Notes under the pieces: model-generated | Told to the model about the DNA's origin: nothing | What the model saw: the letters and a program-made list of their open reading frames with translations, nothing else | Database searches by the model: none | Program-made: the position numbers and the translations under genes | DNA from: Pirellulales bacterium | GTDB lineage: Bacteria > Planctomycetota > Planctomycetia > Pirellulales > Lacipirellulaceae | Reading direction: 5' to 3' | DNA: 64,000 bases | Assembly: GCA_028279215.1 (NCBI GenBank) | Contig: JANQOF010000002.1 | Coordinates: forward strand, 37,627 to 101,626 | Part shown: positions 63,705-64,000 of the stretch, piece by piece | How the letters are laid out: each line of letters begins with the position of its first letter | Position numbering within the stretch: the stretch's first letter is position 1

Positions 63705-64000
63705 GGGTCTTGCTGCGCAGGTTGTGAGCCAACCGCGCGGGTGGGTTTTGCCCCAACTGCAGAAAACCCTGGGGCTAAACTCCTGAGCCCAGTAGCGACG
63801 CGATTCCTTAAGTCGTTCTCTGCTTTGGGCTTATGGAATCGATTGCTCGCGAGACGAGGCGAGTTTTGCCCCAATGAATCTTTTTTCGCCTGTGCGATAT
63901 GAGGCCAAGTCGTAACGCGTTGCAGCTCAAGAGGTTAGGAAGATGGATTTTGCCCCATTGGGGAACAACCGGCCTCCCACCTAACCTCTCCCCACAAAAA
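63705..64000. other. Gene-free end of window with a repeated TTTTGCCCCA motif
   Basis: No gene is recognised. TTTTGCCCCA occurs three times at 63746-63755, 63864-63873 and 63948-63957, spaced by 118 and 84 bases and in the same orientation. The window ends before the next gene. Confidence 0.5.

Overview
The window is chromosomal DNA of a planctomycete, most likely order Pirellulales. The evidence is the neighbouring planctomycete cytochrome/DUF1549/DUF1553 protein and Tat-exported DUF1501 protein, several DUF6807/DUF1080-type secreted proteins, planctomycete-style prepilin genes, and a remnant of the planctomycete type of tyrosine integrase. The DNA is fairly GC-rich, and genes lie on both strands in short operons.

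Layout. 1-7.99 kb: the tail of an ABC-F protein, a DUF6807 protein, an ABC exporter pair beside a class IV aminotransferase, a secreted alpha/beta hydrolase, a Cys-rich lipoprotein, a transglutaminase-like protein and a TlpA-type thioredoxin. 8.0-8.6 kb is non-coding and holds dispersed repeats. 8.6-28.2 kb is one minus-strand locus for a type IV filament or type II secretion-like machine. In transcription order it encodes a PilB/GspE ATPase, a PilT-like ATPase, a second PilB/GspE ATPase, a GspF/PilC platform protein, four prepilin-like proteins and a 2,598-residue GspK/PilX-like protein. Several gene junctions overlap by ATGA. 28.4-30.0 kb encodes an exported coiled-coil protein with a ClpP-like domain. 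30.2-36.4 kb holds a TIM-barrel isomerase, a prolyl-oligopeptidase-like protein that has lost its Ser and His, a pair of related membrane proteins and a secreted glycerophosphodiesterase.

36.8-39.5 kb is a decayed integrative island at the 5' end of tRNA-Arg(CCT). It has 12-bp direct repeats at both ends, an integrase fragment, an IS630 fragment and an hsdR tail with a nonsense codon. A promoter-like sequence at the far end may be the original tRNA promoter. 39.5-47.6 kb holds a YeiH-type transporter, an SDR, the DUF1501/DUF1553 pair, a membrane protein of unknown role and a DUF2513 protein.

47.7-54.7 kb is a plus-strand carbohydrate operon: GT4, HAD hydrolase, GT4, GH13 phosphorylase-like, GT81-like. 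Its content fits making and recycling glucosylglycerate or mannosylglucosylglycerate-type compatible solutes; this is an inference. 54.8-58.6 kb holds a DUF1080 protein, a small HExxH protein, a BtuF-like protein and an alpha/beta hydrolase. 58.8-63.4 kb is a compact cassette: a TetR regulator divergent from Fe-ADH, ALDH and two tautomerase-fold genes, with two palindromic operator candidates between them. The cassette and the adjacent hydrolase lie between two diverged copies of a ~150-bp repeat. The last ~300 bp hold no gene that I recognise.
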